A stretch of DNA of 64,000 nucleotides. Source: a virus. Shown one piece after another: positions 16,801 to 24,647 of this stretch (within the stretch, counting starts at the first letter, position 1; each line of letters begins with the position of its first letter). The DNA is taken from positions 1 through 64,000 of the IMG/VR virus record IMGVR_UViG_3300036791_000759. One strand, given 5' to 3'. A program made the position numbers and the translations under genes. The notes beneath the pieces are model-generated. The model made no database searches, was not told where the DNA came from, and saw only the letters and a list, made by a program, of their open reading frames with translations.

Positions 16801-17880
16801 CCCGGGCTGCACCAGCCCGGCCTGCATAAAGACGTTTTTAATGACGCTCTTAAAGGGCGCAAAGCCAAAGGCGGCCTGCGCGACCGCGCCGATCGCACCC
16901 TCCTCGCCGGCTTGTTTTAGCGCGGCGTCAAAGGCCATGTCGGGGTTGTTGGGGTTCTTCTTGAGTTCGGCCGCATATATCGGCCCCAGCGCCTGAAACG
17001 CCGAGGTCAGCCCCGCACCGGCCGCCGCACCGATAAGCCCACCAGCTACCTCAGAGGTGCCAGTCTCGCCGGCCCCCGGTATCGCCGCACCGGCCGCCAT
17101 GCCGGCACCGCCAGCTAATACCGTGCCGGCGATGGTTGGGTACGACTTGGCAAACTGAAAGAGCGTCTTGTCGAGCAGCGTCGAGGGGTGCCACAGATCG
17201 CTCAGGGTTGTCGGTTGCTCGTAGTCGGCCTGGGGCGTCTGGCTCTCGGTCGGTGTCCCGCCACTAACCGTCTGAGCCGATTGTTGCACATTCTCACTGC
17301 CACGCAGGATGCCGCGACCGAGGATTCCAAGATACGTCGCCGGTGGTTGCGGCGCTTCAGGACCGGTGCCATAGGTCATCGCCGACGATTCGCCCGGTGT
17401 AGCCTGCTGCGGGTCGTAGGGCATCGGCGGCGGCTTTTGCGCGTCGCGCAGCTGCTGCAGATTAAACTGGTGCGGCCGGTAACTCTTCAGGTCTTGGGTC
17501 GATACACCCGGCAGGTCACCGGCGTAGGGATCAATCGGCGCAGTCGTTAGTTGCTGTTGGGGTTGGGCAGCGTAGGGACTGGTGGCGCCATAGGGGTTTG
17601 GTGCGTCGGGGTCGTCGGTCACCATCTGGAACTCGGGCATCCCCGTCGACGGGTTGACGCCCTGCGCCGGCGAGCCGGCAGTGTATTGCGCAGCGCTGGC
17701 ACCCTGAGTAGCAAAGGCGCGGTTGAGCGCGGTCATCACCTGCGGTGTCTGGATCTGCGGTGGGACCGCCATCTCGCCGGGTGTCATGTGCGCGACGAGT
17801 GTGTCACCACCACGACCCTGCCGCGCCAGCTGCCGGGTCAGCGGGCCGTACTGCATGGTGTAGGTGTTGTTGACCGGCAT
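10837..17880 (-). CDS. Giant polyvalent ejection protein with PLxRFG-type and zincin domains
   Basis: A 2,347-residue virion protein; the internal Met at 17880 is preferred because it starts four bases after the upstream gene and opens MPVNNTYTMQYG...HMTPGEMAVPP, a typical virion-protein N-terminus. Order: Gly/Ala-rich hydrophobic region (about 240-430) that could insert in a membrane; long Pro-rich linker with two NRPDV.NVPP repeats; a metallopeptidase-like segment with HELVH (14302-14316, about residue 1189); a PLxRFG-like segment (YFPLRRYGDYIVRYGERG, about residue 1610); helical repeats; a hydrophobic stretch near 11600-11700. PLxRFG proteins are large polyvalent proteins of phages thought to be delivered with DNA. 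It is the counterpart in position of T7 gp16. Function is inferred. Confidence 0.82.
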   Translation of the reverse strand: MPVNNTYTMQYGPLTRQLARQGRGGDTLVAHMTPGEMAVPPQIQTPQVMTALNRAFATQGASAAQYTAGSPAQGVNPSTGMPEFQMVTDDPDAPNPYGATSPYAAQPQQQLTTAPIDPYAGDLPGVSTQDLKSYRPHQFNLQQLRDAQKPPPMPYDPQQATPGESSAMTYGTGPEAPQPPATYLGILGRGILRGSENVQQSAQTVSGGTPTESQTPQADYEQPTTLSDLWHPSTLLDKTLFQFAKSYPTIAGTVLAGGAGMAAGAAIPGAGETGTSEVAGGLIGAAAGAGLTSAFQALGPIYAAELKKNPNNPDMAFDAALKQAGEEGAIGAVAQAAFGFAPFKSVIKNVFMQAGLVQPGIAATGTALQDVSQGKTAAEIGSDVTSAAIGAVTGTAAGEAAHAGYRYVGGKLVPNTADNTPPVDPANTAALTLALPAPGPGNRPDVINVPPTGPGQVSGSDIVPSYPPAPTPPAPPQLPPPGTGNRPDVVNVPPGPGQVSPTEMAPGPTPYEPPAQPTGSPPGVPPLPPDQAPPPAQPALPPPSPQTAPPVIQAPDLSLAAVRAGQRPDVRGGPDVPPGEPPPPPPTDAGGEPPSPPPPAPPTAGGPGGGAGATVATPEGFTVEPDHTGPPGAVVVKNTDGNVIAVGDTPEQALAFARQRAPGVQLASAEGAPAEAVTPSSAVEPAGERAPAQPTVSPPQGAAPETPGVTPGKEPSEPKQIPSKPLGEHYSVRQNDDGTVAADMTNAKTGKTTGKFVADDGTIADAGSGKEAWKAPNDAAQQRAAELLEQAVRRNYPQRITDLLQKHVEGYEGPPSVEAAKAGGPTVGEQLKARQAKKTQPAPKRGNVFVAEPTPEQEPPVPARGRSSGMADEARAEAEGLASSARLEPGTVPVKGEEAPRAAAAGIPELATAEGVGERSEQTTNKTRFAKDYLDQVLSGEMTPEEAHATYGEQPAGAGRPRLHATFRDYVQNVLDKMTAPGQSLPERIASVQRAAEAGELTGRKRSAAEREINRSDVMKYTESGLRDIIDRLPDPAEERAAAEQRMLDEFAKFGDTERSEAGTTTEPAPEHPAVSARRPEVNAPVRAIFDRIANGERVGAHEVLDAITGHTGPRAITPDLVALARRLRRILPDIPFQATKAGDTAAGAYYPGRDAIEVNTKYGTPEDIARLQAGGRVRSQSNIETALHELVHGATDHYLRRLESKPPETLSPLERSHIRALDAIHSELGRIAASDKLTSTERHWLNYAMQNRRELVSMLMTNPSLKAVLARNEASPILRNALSREGFGPAKGITNAWEGFKTWVGRIFGLKNASVLDRVLDPTTQVVGTGALYRDIHARDLGITESGAVGSHLESHTEDLNRVAVDDPLMAPSEATAAGRKILRDFASRPLFRGALNVANLDAIHSFGRRLFESRDKEAPGNSLTDYRTAVEARAAATKDERDKYGNFIQRMVGRLREGADGAKVAQLMNDATLAEARLGDRDPRANAHLTTEESQARLKQLNDRYEALGQRGQETYRNLRDYYRETYNAERRAELDHAMQSFLPDSTPAQRASITGEVRTREGIQKMIDDPDASPVAQAFGERWQNSRNVVREIGRLQRAGYVRGDYFPLRRYGDYIVRYGERGGPRYGVEFFERESQAQARRQELLNSEGYKEEEVSRVFLRSQQDQVRNSAGSLGQLSDAFDRAGLTEAQRNRALDAYAEMQLRAGTRNQSNALRARREGVLGASTDQARNLANDFLAYSARMGWLKHGATQVNALDAMDRHLDGMRRSGDTVNSADLQRAGMIRDEMRNRLRPVDNSGGILGRAPHALSTFSFIMNLMRPAHMVVQLADAHSNATSLMGARHGFGAASVSLGKAVRDLAGTALSTGGRNAMKAIKQEIQNSDWNTSALYRDRMVQRGMPEAHANQLMNALNAAGLVDHSMVREIQRMASDSGSFDFGGKYGKAVGLPAGVMNMFAAGEHAVDSMNRTAIAKAAFDLEMRKSNGDVGKAVDYAVQTAREAMPNYNLHNRPSLVGKLGALGGPILQYKLYGMHMYSLMGNLAHDIYTGGGRGRSEAVKALGAILTSHALLSGVTASVFGSLPLAVGLGLYDLFSGDQKPHTSADLENAVRNWTRDHYGKTASEVIARGLPTLARVDLHRSLKLANAVDLPEITSFKSKDLMATLGAAMTGAAGDNLTQVASGLSQILNGGNWGKAAESLMPRPVHDVMQAYRFYNQGVTDTQGRQILPPVSAYDAVAKGLGFNPSDVSSGREARQAEIDLRDETLEGRSRAMNAYLNADPKDRGAAMTMIWQYNRDHPSTPITMPQIKDALTQRQRAVMTPGTYGLRVPPKQLRDMQQAGRFAQ
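16032..16046. promoter_or_regulatory. Motif A site inside coding sequence
   Basis: TTGCTACCGTAGCAC lies within the giant polyvalent gene, in the Pro-rich linker. Confidence 0.5.
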
Positions 17881-17884
17881 GGGC

Positions 17885-20815
17885 TCAACTCGGCGGAGTG
17901 ATCGCGGTCGCTGGCATGGCACCCTGCGGCGGCCTCATCTGACCGGGCGGGATCTGCTGCGGCCCTGGCCGCCCCTGTGGTGCTTGCTGCTGTGGCGCGG
18001 GTGCCGCGATGATCCCGTAATGCTGCGCGAGCGTCGTCGGCAGGTAGGCTTTCTGCTCGCCCGTGGTGCGGTCGATGATGTGGGTGTAACCGTCGGGCAT
18101 CATCATCGGGCGATACCGCGACGGTTGCTGCTGACCGCTTTGGTCTGTGCTCGGCATCAAACCTGTGGCTAGGTCGTGCGCCGTGACGCCGTTCATGCCG
18201 GGGTCGCTCTGCATGATCCCCTTCATGTAGTTGGAAGCGACCGGCGCCGTCGCGGCGTAGGTTTGATCCTGCATTTGTAAATTGTTTGGGCCGTAGTACG
18301 AATTGATCGTGTCGTCGACCTGCTTTACCCGCGCCTGGCGCACCTGTTCCTGACCCTGCACAGCGAGTTCCAACCTCTGCGCCCGGTTCGCCTCCTGCTC
18401 TTGCAGCTGCGCCAGCTTGCGGGCGTTCTGCGCCTCGATCTGGCTTTGCCTATATTGGTTCAGCTCCTCGGCGCGCTGATGAGCTTCCGCGATGCGGGCT
18501 TGCACGTCCTGATACTGAATATCCTGGCCGCGCTGGGTGACATCGCGCCCCTCTTCCGCACCCTGCGCTGTGAGGATCTGACCCTGCTGGGTGATGTTCT
18601 GACCACGCGATGTCAGATATTCGTTCACCATATGCGAGCGCTGGGTCTCGACCTGCGCCTGCTCCTCACGCAGCGTCGAGAGGTACTTCTGCGGGTCGAT
18701 GGTTTGGTTAAGCGCGGTGCGGATCGACGCCGGTGTTACCTGGAAGGGCTGCCCCATCGGCTGCCCAGTGTGCTCGTCAAAGCGCTCACCCCAGATCTGC
18801 CCATTGATCACCTGGAACCCGCCCGCCGTCCCGTCGGGAAAGAAGGTATGTGCCTTGGCCAACAACTGCGCGGCGCTGGTCAGATCGCCACCGCTCATCG
18901 CCGAGTACGCCTGCATGAGGGACTGCGTTGCCCCGACATGCGCCTGCTGAAAGACGTACTCCTGGGCGCGCTGCGCGCCCACCATGTCGCCCGACCGGAT
19001 AAACGCGGCCGCCAGCAAGTTTGCCGAGTGCTGCCACATATCGGTCGTGTTCATACCCGACGGCGCGTTGTTGACCATGTAGGTCATGTAAGACTGCGGC
19101 CCACCACGGGCGGCAGTCACCAATCCCGTGGGCGTCATCGACCCGTTGCCGGTCAGCACATGCGGGGTCGCGTCTGGTGACGAGTAGGGCTGCATACCGG
19201 GGATCGGCGGCGCACCTGGCGGCAGCACCCCCGGCGCGGGGAGACCCGGCGGGACCGTGGGCATCGGCGGGATCGGGTAACCGCGCTGCACCCGAGGGGG
19301 CAGCCCTCCCGGTTGGGCCGGCGCGGGTGCTGGCGCAGGCGCCGCACCCGGTTGAGCTGGCGCCGCCCCTGGTTGGGCAGCCGGTGCCGGCGCGGGCCCG
19401 GGCTGGCCTGCTGGGCCAGCTTGTCCAGCCGGCGCACCCGGTTGGGCCGGTGTAGTCGGTGCCGGTGCTGCAGTTGGCACCGGCGCCCCTTCATCACCGG
19501 ATGGTGCGGCAGGTGCTGAAACTGGCGTGGCAGCTGGCGCAGGCGCGGTAGACGGCACAGCCGTCGCCGGCTTTACCGGTGCGTTGCCGCTCGCGAGATC
19601 GACAAAATCCCGAAAGCCGGGGAGAGCTTTTTCTTGGTCGTCGGGCTCGCCGGTGACGGGATCAGCTGGCGCGGTGGCCCGCCGCGACGCGGCATTGACC
19701 CTGTCGGCGCCGTACTTATAGGCGGCGATCGACGACGCGACGCTGTTGCCAAACTGCCCCTGCAGCTGGTGCATCTTCGCGGCACCGAGTGCTATGTTGG
19801 CGACTAGGTTGCTTGGGTCGTGAGAGAAATGACCCTCCGGGTCGAGAGTGTTCATCTCCTGCGATGTCAGACCCATCAGGTTTGACTGGTCGATCTTAAT
19901 CTTACCGTCATCGGTCGAGCCCGACTGGGCATACATCATATTAAAGAGCGCAACAGGCGATATGTTCTGAGCTTTGGCGGCACCGTTGACCAGGTTAAAC
20001 AGGCTCTGATCTTCCGCGCTCTTTGACTGGCCCAGCTGGTTGTACCGCGTCGGGTTCTGCAGGACGCGCGGGGTCGCATCCGGGTAACCGTCGCGGTCGT
20101 TATCGCCGGCGATACCCGAAGGCTGGTCACCGCGCGCACCTTTTAGCCTGGCTATCGGCTCACCCGTGACGGGATCGCGCGCGCTATAAGGTGACGGTGG
20201 TGGCGCCGCAGTCGGTGGCTCGCTGACAGCGGTGGTTGGGGTCGGCGTCGTGACCGCCGCGCCACCGACAGCAGTCTGCTTTGGCTGCGGCACATTCGTG
20301 TCAGTGACCGGAGATGGTGCTTCAGCAGGCGGGCTCGCCGCCATGCGCTCCTGGATCACCTGCTGCACCGGCACACCGCGCCTCGCTGCCTCCTGCGACG
20401 ATGTTTCCGAAGGTGATGGCTGGCCCGACGCACCTGCAATAAACTCCTTACCGGCACCACCGATAGCCTGCCCTGCAGCTTGAGCGCTCTCTTGCTGCGC
20501 AGCAGATATATCAGCTTCGGACTGCCCCCCAGCCGACGTGACCGCGCCTATAGCCGAGCCAATAGCCTGGGTGCCTTCGCGAGCCGCTGCGCCGATCTGA
20601 TAAGGCACCGACATCTGCGACATCGTGCCCGCCGGCTGCAGCGCCGTCGATGCCTGCGATCCCTGCGGTGGCGCCGTCGGCGGCGCTGTCGGTATCGGCG
20701 TCGGTGTTGTCTCGGGATCCTGCAGCGCAGTCTGCGGGTACGCCATCGGTGCGTTTGGCGGCACCATCGGGTATGGCGCGACACCCGGATAGTTAGGATC
20801 CTGGTAGCCGGTCAT
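17885..20815 (-). CDS. Internal virion protein with degenerate SLT-like domain
   Basis: A 976-residue protein. The N-terminal 260 residues are Pro/Ala/Gln-rich. Around 270-400 is a soluble-lytic-transglycosylase-like fold (AKAQNISPVALFNMMYAQSGS ... SNLMGLTSQEM ... VANIALGAAKMHQLQGQFG ... AYKYGADRVNAA). The usual ESG reads QSG, so the catalytic Glu is replaced. A very Pro-rich linker follows, then a helical domain and a coiled coil rich in Gln/Arg/Glu (about 690-850). It sits between the giant polyvalent protein and the tail-lysozyme protein, so it probably forms part of the ejected core. The enzymatic role is doubtful. Confidence 0.75.
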   Translation of the reverse strand: MTGYQDPNYPGVAPYPMVPPNAPMAYPQTALQDPETTPTPIPTAPPTAPPQGSQASTALQPAGTMSQMSVPYQIGAAAREGTQAIGSAIGAVTSAGGQSEADISAAQQESAQAAGQAIGGAGKEFIAGASGQPSPSETSSQEAARRGVPVQQVIQERMAASPPAEAPSPVTDTNVPQPKQTAVGGAAVTTPTPTTAVSEPPTAAPPPSPYSARDPVTGEPIARLKGARGDQPSGIAGDNDRDGYPDATPRVLQNPTRYNQLGQSKSAEDQSLFNLVNGAAKAQNISPVALFNMMYAQSGSTDDGKIKIDQSNLMGLTSQEMNTLDPEGHFSHDPSNLVANIALGAAKMHQLQGQFGNSVASSIAAYKYGADRVNAASRRATAPADPVTGEPDDQEKALPGFRDFVDLASGNAPVKPATAVPSTAPAPAATPVSAPAAPSGDEGAPVPTAAPAPTTPAQPGAPAGQAGPAGQPGPAPAPAAQPGAAPAQPGAAPAPAPAPAQPGGLPPRVQRGYPIPPMPTVPPGLPAPGVLPPGAPPIPGMQPYSSPDATPHVLTGNGSMTPTGLVTAARGGPQSYMTYMVNNAPSGMNTTDMWQHSANLLAAAFIRSGDMVGAQRAQEYVFQQAHVGATQSLMQAYSAMSGGDLTSAAQLLAKAHTFFPDGTAGGFQVINGQIWGERFDEHTGQPMGQPFQVTPASIRTALNQTIDPQKYLSTLREEQAQVETQRSHMVNEYLTSRGQNITQQGQILTAQGAEEGRDVTQRGQDIQYQDVQARIAEAHQRAEELNQYRQSQIEAQNARKLAQLQEQEANRAQRLELAVQGQEQVRQARVKQVDDTINSYYGPNNLQMQDQTYAATAPVASNYMKGIMQSDPGMNGVTAHDLATGLMPSTDQSGQQQPSRYRPMMMPDGYTHIIDRTTGEQKAYLPTTLAQHYGIIAAPAPQQQAPQGRPGPQQIPPGQMRPPQGAMPATAITPPS

Positions 20816-20818
20816 GAC

Positions 20819-22570
20819 TTAGCTCCCCCGCACATTGCTACCGTAGTAACCCACATCGGGATGCACGACGGCGGGGAGCGGGCCACCCCACTGAACACCC
20901 GTCTTGGCGGCGATGCGCGCCAGCTGGGGATTGAGCGGCGCCAGGTTGTAGTGATGAGTGCCCTCGGACCCGGCCCGATTGCCAACACCCACCAGCCGGA
21001 TGCGGTTAGCCGGGACACCGGCGCGCTTCAATTCGCCGATCTGCTTTTCAACCTCGCCAATCGCCCCCGGGCTGTTGCTCAAGCCGGTCGACAGCACGAC
21101 ACCGGGGACGCCGGCAAGCGACCCGTCGGGTATTTTTGCCAGACGCTTGGTCACATTGGCCGCCGACCGGCCGTCGGCCGTCGCGGCATCGGGATCGTTG
21201 GGGTTGCCGCTGGCGTTCCCGGCGAGGCCGCCGTGGCGGATAAAGCCGCCGCCGATGCTGTCGCCAAAGGCCAGTGATCCCTGGGGGATCGGAGCGGTGG
21301 ACACAGGCGCCATCGGCCCCTGATCGTAGCTGACCGGCTGTACCGCCGACCCCGGCACAACCCCGTTCGGGTTAGTGTTGGCACCTACCGGCCCTGGAGC
21401 CGCCGGAGCCTGCGAGCCGGCAGGGGCGACAGTCGGCCGTTGCTGCATAGAATCGCGCCACTCCTGCACCCCGGTGGGAGTTGCGGGATACCCAGCTCTG
21501 GCGGCGGCAGCGGCTTCCGCCGGCGACCCCACAGGCGGCAGAGCTGCTTGCTGCGGGGCTATCGCCGTTCGCGGTGCTGTCGGCGGTTGTGCAGGCGCTG
21601 GCTGTGCCGGTGCCGGTGCCGGTGCCGGTGCCGGTGCTGCTGGCGCCGGCACCATCGCGCCGCCTTCGCCCTGTACCATCTGCGGCGCGGCAGCGGGCGC
21701 CGACGGGACCACGACCCCGCCTTCGCCAGTCACCGGGCCCGGCGCGTTGCCCTCAGACCCAGTTGGCATCTGGCCCTGTAGTCCCGGTGTCGCCAGCGCG
21801 GTCTGCGGCGGCGCCCCCGGGGTCGGTGGCGCGGCATAGCCGCCACCCTCGCCACCGTGCATGTAGCGCTGCACCGTCGCGAGTTGGCCATAGCGCGCAC
21901 CGGGGTAATTATACTGCGCCGCCGGGCGCTCGAACTGCGACAGAAACTGATCGGTCGCGGCCTTGGGATCCTGGATCTTCAGGTAATCCGGCATGTTGGT
22001 CTTGATCCAGTTGTCGAGATACTGCATCTGCGGCTGGAACTGGGTGTAGTCTTTGACGCCGTTTTGAGCTGCCCAGTTCTGATAAGGCCCCAGCTCGCCA
22101 CCCTGGTGAAACTGCCACGGCCCAAAGCTCGCTTCCCCCTTGATGCCGCTAGGCGCCCACGAGGAATTAAACCCACCTTCGCCAAGACCGTTGGCCAGGA
22201 TCCCCTGGATCGCTGCTTCGCTGTAGCCCTGGCCCCGAAAGTAGTCAGCCGCCTGATACGCTAGCGGTCCCCAACCTCCAGCACCGCTACCGCTACCGCT
22301 ACCGCCACCGCCACCACCGCCTCCACTTCCATCACCACCACCCCCGCCACCACCACTTCCATCACCAGTGCCAGTCGTACCAAACCCCGGCTGCTGCGTC
22401 CCCTGCGGCAGCGCAGTCTGTGGCTGCTGGTTCCCCTGCTTCATCAAATCAGCAGCGGCTTGGTCCCTCATAAACTGCGTCTGCAAATCGTCGTACTGTT
22501 TGCGCAGATCTCCCACCGACTTGGCGCCGCTGAACAGCCCATCGACAAAGGAACCAAACCCCGCACCCAT
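20819..22570 (-). CDS. Virion lysozyme fused to SGNH-hydrolase-like domain
   Basis: A 583-residue protein. A short N-terminal coil and a poly-Gly/Ser linker (about residues 65-98) lead into a phage tail lysozyme domain (YSEAAIQGILANGLGEGGFN ... FGPWQFHQGGEL) with candidate catalytic Glu131. After a Pro/Ala linker, residues 431-583 look like an SGNH/GDSL hydrolase: AFGDSIGGG (nucleophile Ser438), VVLSTGLSNSP, LVGVGNR, and VHPDVGYY near the end. The block-V Asp expected three residues before His is not obvious. A dual peptidoglycan-degrading and de-esterifying or deacetylating virion enzyme is inferred; it should open the cell wall during entry. Confidence 0.78.
   Translation of the reverse strand: MGAGFGSFVDGLFSGAKSVGDLRKQYDDLQTQFMRDQAAADLMKQGNQQPQTALPQGTQQPGFGTTGTGDGSGGGGGGGDGSGGGGGGGGSGSGSGAGGWGPLAYQAADYFRGQGYSEAAIQGILANGLGEGGFNSSWAPSGIKGEASFGPWQFHQGGELGPYQNWAAQNGVKDYTQFQPQMQYLDNWIKTNMPDYLKIQDPKAATDQFLSQFERPAAQYNYPGARYGQLATVQRYMHGGEGGGYAAPPTPGAPPQTALATPGLQGQMPTGSEGNAPGPVTGEGGVVVPSAPAAAPQMVQGEGGAMVPAPAAPAPAPAPAPAQPAPAQPPTAPRTAIAPQQAALPPVGSPAEAAAAARAGYPATPTGVQEWRDSMQQRPTVAPAGSQAPAAPGPVGANTNPNGVVPGSAVQPVSYDQGPMAPVSTAPIPQGSLAFGDSIGGGFIRHGGLAGNASGNPNDPDAATADGRSAANVTKRLAKIPDGSLAGVPGVVLSTGLSNSPGAIGEVEKQIGELKRAGVPANRIRLVGVGNRAGSEGTHHYNLAPLNPQLARIAAKTGVQWGGPLPAVVHPDVGYYGSNVRGS
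20835..20849. promoter_or_regulatory. Motif A site near gene end
   Basis: TTGCTACCGTAGTAA lies in the last codons of the lysozyme/SGNH gene, about 20 bases upstream of the next - strand ATG (20815). Confidence 0.55.
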
Positions 22571-22574
22571 TCTC

Positions 22575-22587
22575 TATAGCTCCTATA
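22575..22587. promoter_or_regulatory. Motif B palindrome
   Basis: TATAG-CTC-CTATA, extended to CTATAG-CTC-CTATAG, sits in the 20-base gap between two - strand genes, directly before the ATG at 22570. Confidence 0.65.
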
Positions 22588-22590
22588 GAA

Positions 22591-23718
22591 TTAGAATAAT
22601 CCTCCAGCGCCCCCGCCAATGCCCGCGCCAACGCTCGCACCGGCCGGGCCACCAAGCGCAAACCCGACCCCACCACCCACCAGCTTGCCAACCCCACCCC
22701 ACAGTGCCTGTTGCTGCTGGACCTGCGCGTTGTAGACCGACATCTGGTTCGAGAAGCTGTCGTTAAGCGCGCTAACACCAGGATAAAGCGCGGTGCCGGC
22801 ATTACCCAACGCAGCATTGCCGCCGCTAAAGAGGCTGCCCGCGAGTGAGCCGTAGGTGCCGGAGAGTGACGTATAGGGGTTGGCCAGCGCCGCGTAGGAG
22901 GTGGGCGAGCCGATCGCGTTAACGCCGGCCCCGATAGTTTGATTAGCCCCGCCAATACCAGCACCACCAACACTGCCGGTCTGAAGACCGGCAGTCGATG
23001 CCGTCGTCCCGGCGCCAAGCTGTGCGATCGCTGTTGGCGGCAGCTTCTGACCGACCTCGATCGCCGCCTGCTGCAGCGCGAGCCCGGTCTGCTCCTGCTG
23101 CCGCCTGGCCTGCGTGCCGGCGGCGGCCGAGGCAGCCGCCTGCTGCGACGACATGATGGCGTTGACACCCTGGTAGCGCGACTGGGATGGGTCGATGCCA
23201 TAGCCGCGCAGGGCGTTCCGGTTGGCTTCGGCGATCCCGGCGAAGTTTGACGCGACATCGGCCTGTGCCGCCCCTGAGGCTGCCGCCGCCCGCGCCGGGG
23301 TGTTGTACCCCGTCGCCGTTGCCGCGAACTGGTTCTCGATCGGGGCAAACGTCCCCATGTAACGGTTGTAAGTATCAGTCGCTTCCTGGCGCTGCTGCTG
23401 CGCGGTGGCAAGCGCCTCGGTGGCGTTCTGCCCGGCAAGCTGGTTTAGCGAATCCTGTGACTGCAGGTAGTTCTGAGCGTAAGGCCATACCTGGTCAAAC
23501 TGCTGCTTACCCCAATCCGCCTGCTGTTGGCTCAGATTGTAATAAGCATCGGCCCGGGCACCCGACTGCTGAGCGTATTGCTGTTGAGCTGCGAGCTGCT
23601 GCTGACCAAGGGAATACTGAAGATCCGCCGCGTGTGCATCGGCCGCCGATGTCTGCAACGACGCCTGGGCAAAAGGCGTATAGTCAGGCGCTGGAGGAGG
23701 AGATTTGCCGCCACCCAT
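22591..23718 (-). CDS. Internal virion / DNA ejection protein (gp14-like)
   Basis: A 375-residue Ala/Gln-rich protein. The first 130 residues form a Gln-rich helix set, and the last 30 are a Gly-rich hydrophobic segment (LVGGGVGFALGGPAGASVGAG) suited to membrane insertion. Size, composition and place in the ejection-protein cluster resemble T7 gp14-like outer-membrane channel proteins; this is by analogy, not clear sequence homology. Confidence 0.65.
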   Translation of the reverse strand: MGGGKSPPPAPDYTPFAQASLQTSAADAHAADLQYSLGQQQLAAQQQYAQQSGARADAYYNLSQQQADWGKQQFDQVWPYAQNYLQSQDSLNQLAGQNATEALATAQQQRQEATDTYNRYMGTFAPIENQFAATATGYNTPARAAAASGAAQADVASNFAGIAEANRNALRGYGIDPSQSRYQGVNAIMSSQQAAASAAAGTQARRQQEQTGLALQQAAIEVGQKLPPTAIAQLGAGTTASTAGLQTGSVGGAGIGGANQTIGAGVNAIGSPTSYAALANPYTSLSGTYGSLAGSLFSGGNAALGNAGTALYPGVSALNDSFSNQMSVYNAQVQQQQALWGGVGKLVGGGVGFALGGPAGASVGAGIGGGAGGLF

Positions 23719-24173
23719 CAGGCTGCCTCCTGCTTACCCGGTCTCCAGTGTTTCGGCTCGTAGTCAAGCCAGCGGCACTGCTCCTTGGTCATGGTGAGGA
23801 CCATCATGTGGATCCCCGGAGCAAACATATCACGAAGTACAGCTTCGAGCACCCACCCGCCGCGCAGATTAGTCGCCATCGCACGATGGTTATTTGACGG
23901 CACAAGACCAACCACCTTAGTGCATTTGCACTGCTCGAAGGCGTAGTGAAACGCCAGCCATAATAATTCGCGCGAGCACCAGCGCGGGTCGATCCCCGCC
24001 TGGTGCATCGTCCAGCTCGCCCCAAAAAACCCCGCCAGCACAAACCCACCGATGATGTTGCCGTCCTTGTAGGACGCAAAGCAATGGTCACCAAAGGGGT
24101 TGAATGTCCCGCCCGAGCGGTCCATCACCCACTCACCGGCGCCCGGCGCGTCTATACGGATATCAAGCGTCAT
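23718..24173 (-). CDS. GNAT-like acetyltransferase fold protein
   Basis: A 151-residue protein. The central strands (IIGGFVLAGFFG) and the later LVPSNNHRAMATNLRGGWVLEAVLRDMF recall GNAT motifs: acetyl-CoA site, then an N-x-x-A helix and a GF-like turn. GNAT-like proteins commonly sit in podovirus virion operons between fibre and ejection genes; substrate unknown. It shares an end with the next gene by direct adjacency. Confidence 0.65.
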   Translation of the reverse strand: MTLDIRIDAPGAGEWVMDRSGGTFNPFGDHCFASYKDGNIIGGFVLAGFFGASWTMHQAGIDPRWCSRELLWLAFHYAFEQCKCTKVVGLVPSNNHRAMATNLRGGWVLEAVLRDMFAPGIHMMVLTMTKEQCRWLDYEPKHWRPGKQEAA

Positions 24174-24647
24174 TTAACGCGGCATCGGCGGCATGAGCGG
24201 GATTGCCATCGTCGCTGGCCCGGTGCCGAGATCAGGCGGCAGCGGATAGCCGTTCGCGTCGCACCAATTGGCGACATCCTGATCGCTGACCATCGTGACG
24301 GCGACCTTCGGCATCACCACCGCCAGAGCGCTGTCGATGTCCGCCACCAGATCGGTCTCCGTCGTCTCGTCATTCCAGGCGTTGAGGTGCGAGCGGATTT
24401 TCTGGGTGATCTGCGGCACCTGAACCACATAGGGCGAGACATAGAGCAGCGTGTTGTAGGCTTGCGATGGCAGCCTCTCGGCATAGAGACGCTGCTTTAC
24501 CCACTCGATATCGGGCGCGGTATCGGTCGGCGGCATCGGCAGCGCCGTGATGTATCCCGACCAGGAAAGCAGGCGCGAATAGAGGCGATCGTTGCACACC
24601 GCCTGGCGCGGGAACTGCGCGACGCACTCATCCTGTGATGCGGCCAT
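24174..24647 (-). CDS. 157-residue virion-operon protein, unknown
   Basis: It starts inside the end of the S74 tail-fibre gene (20-base overlap) and abuts the GNAT-like gene. It is acidic, with [21 protein letters not shown] in the middle and a Pro-rich C-terminus (PPDLGTG...PPMPR). No family recognised. Placement directly after a fibre gene could suit a tail-fibre assembly or accessory role, but this is only context. Confidence 0.65.
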   Translation of the reverse strand: MAASQDECVAQFPRQAVCNDRLYSRLLSWSGYITALPMPPTDTAPDIEWVKQRLYAERLPSQAYNTLLYVSPYVVQVPQITQKIRSHLNAWNDETTETDLVADIDSALAVVMPKVAVTMVSDQDVANWCDANGYPLPPDLGTGPATMAIPLMPPMPR

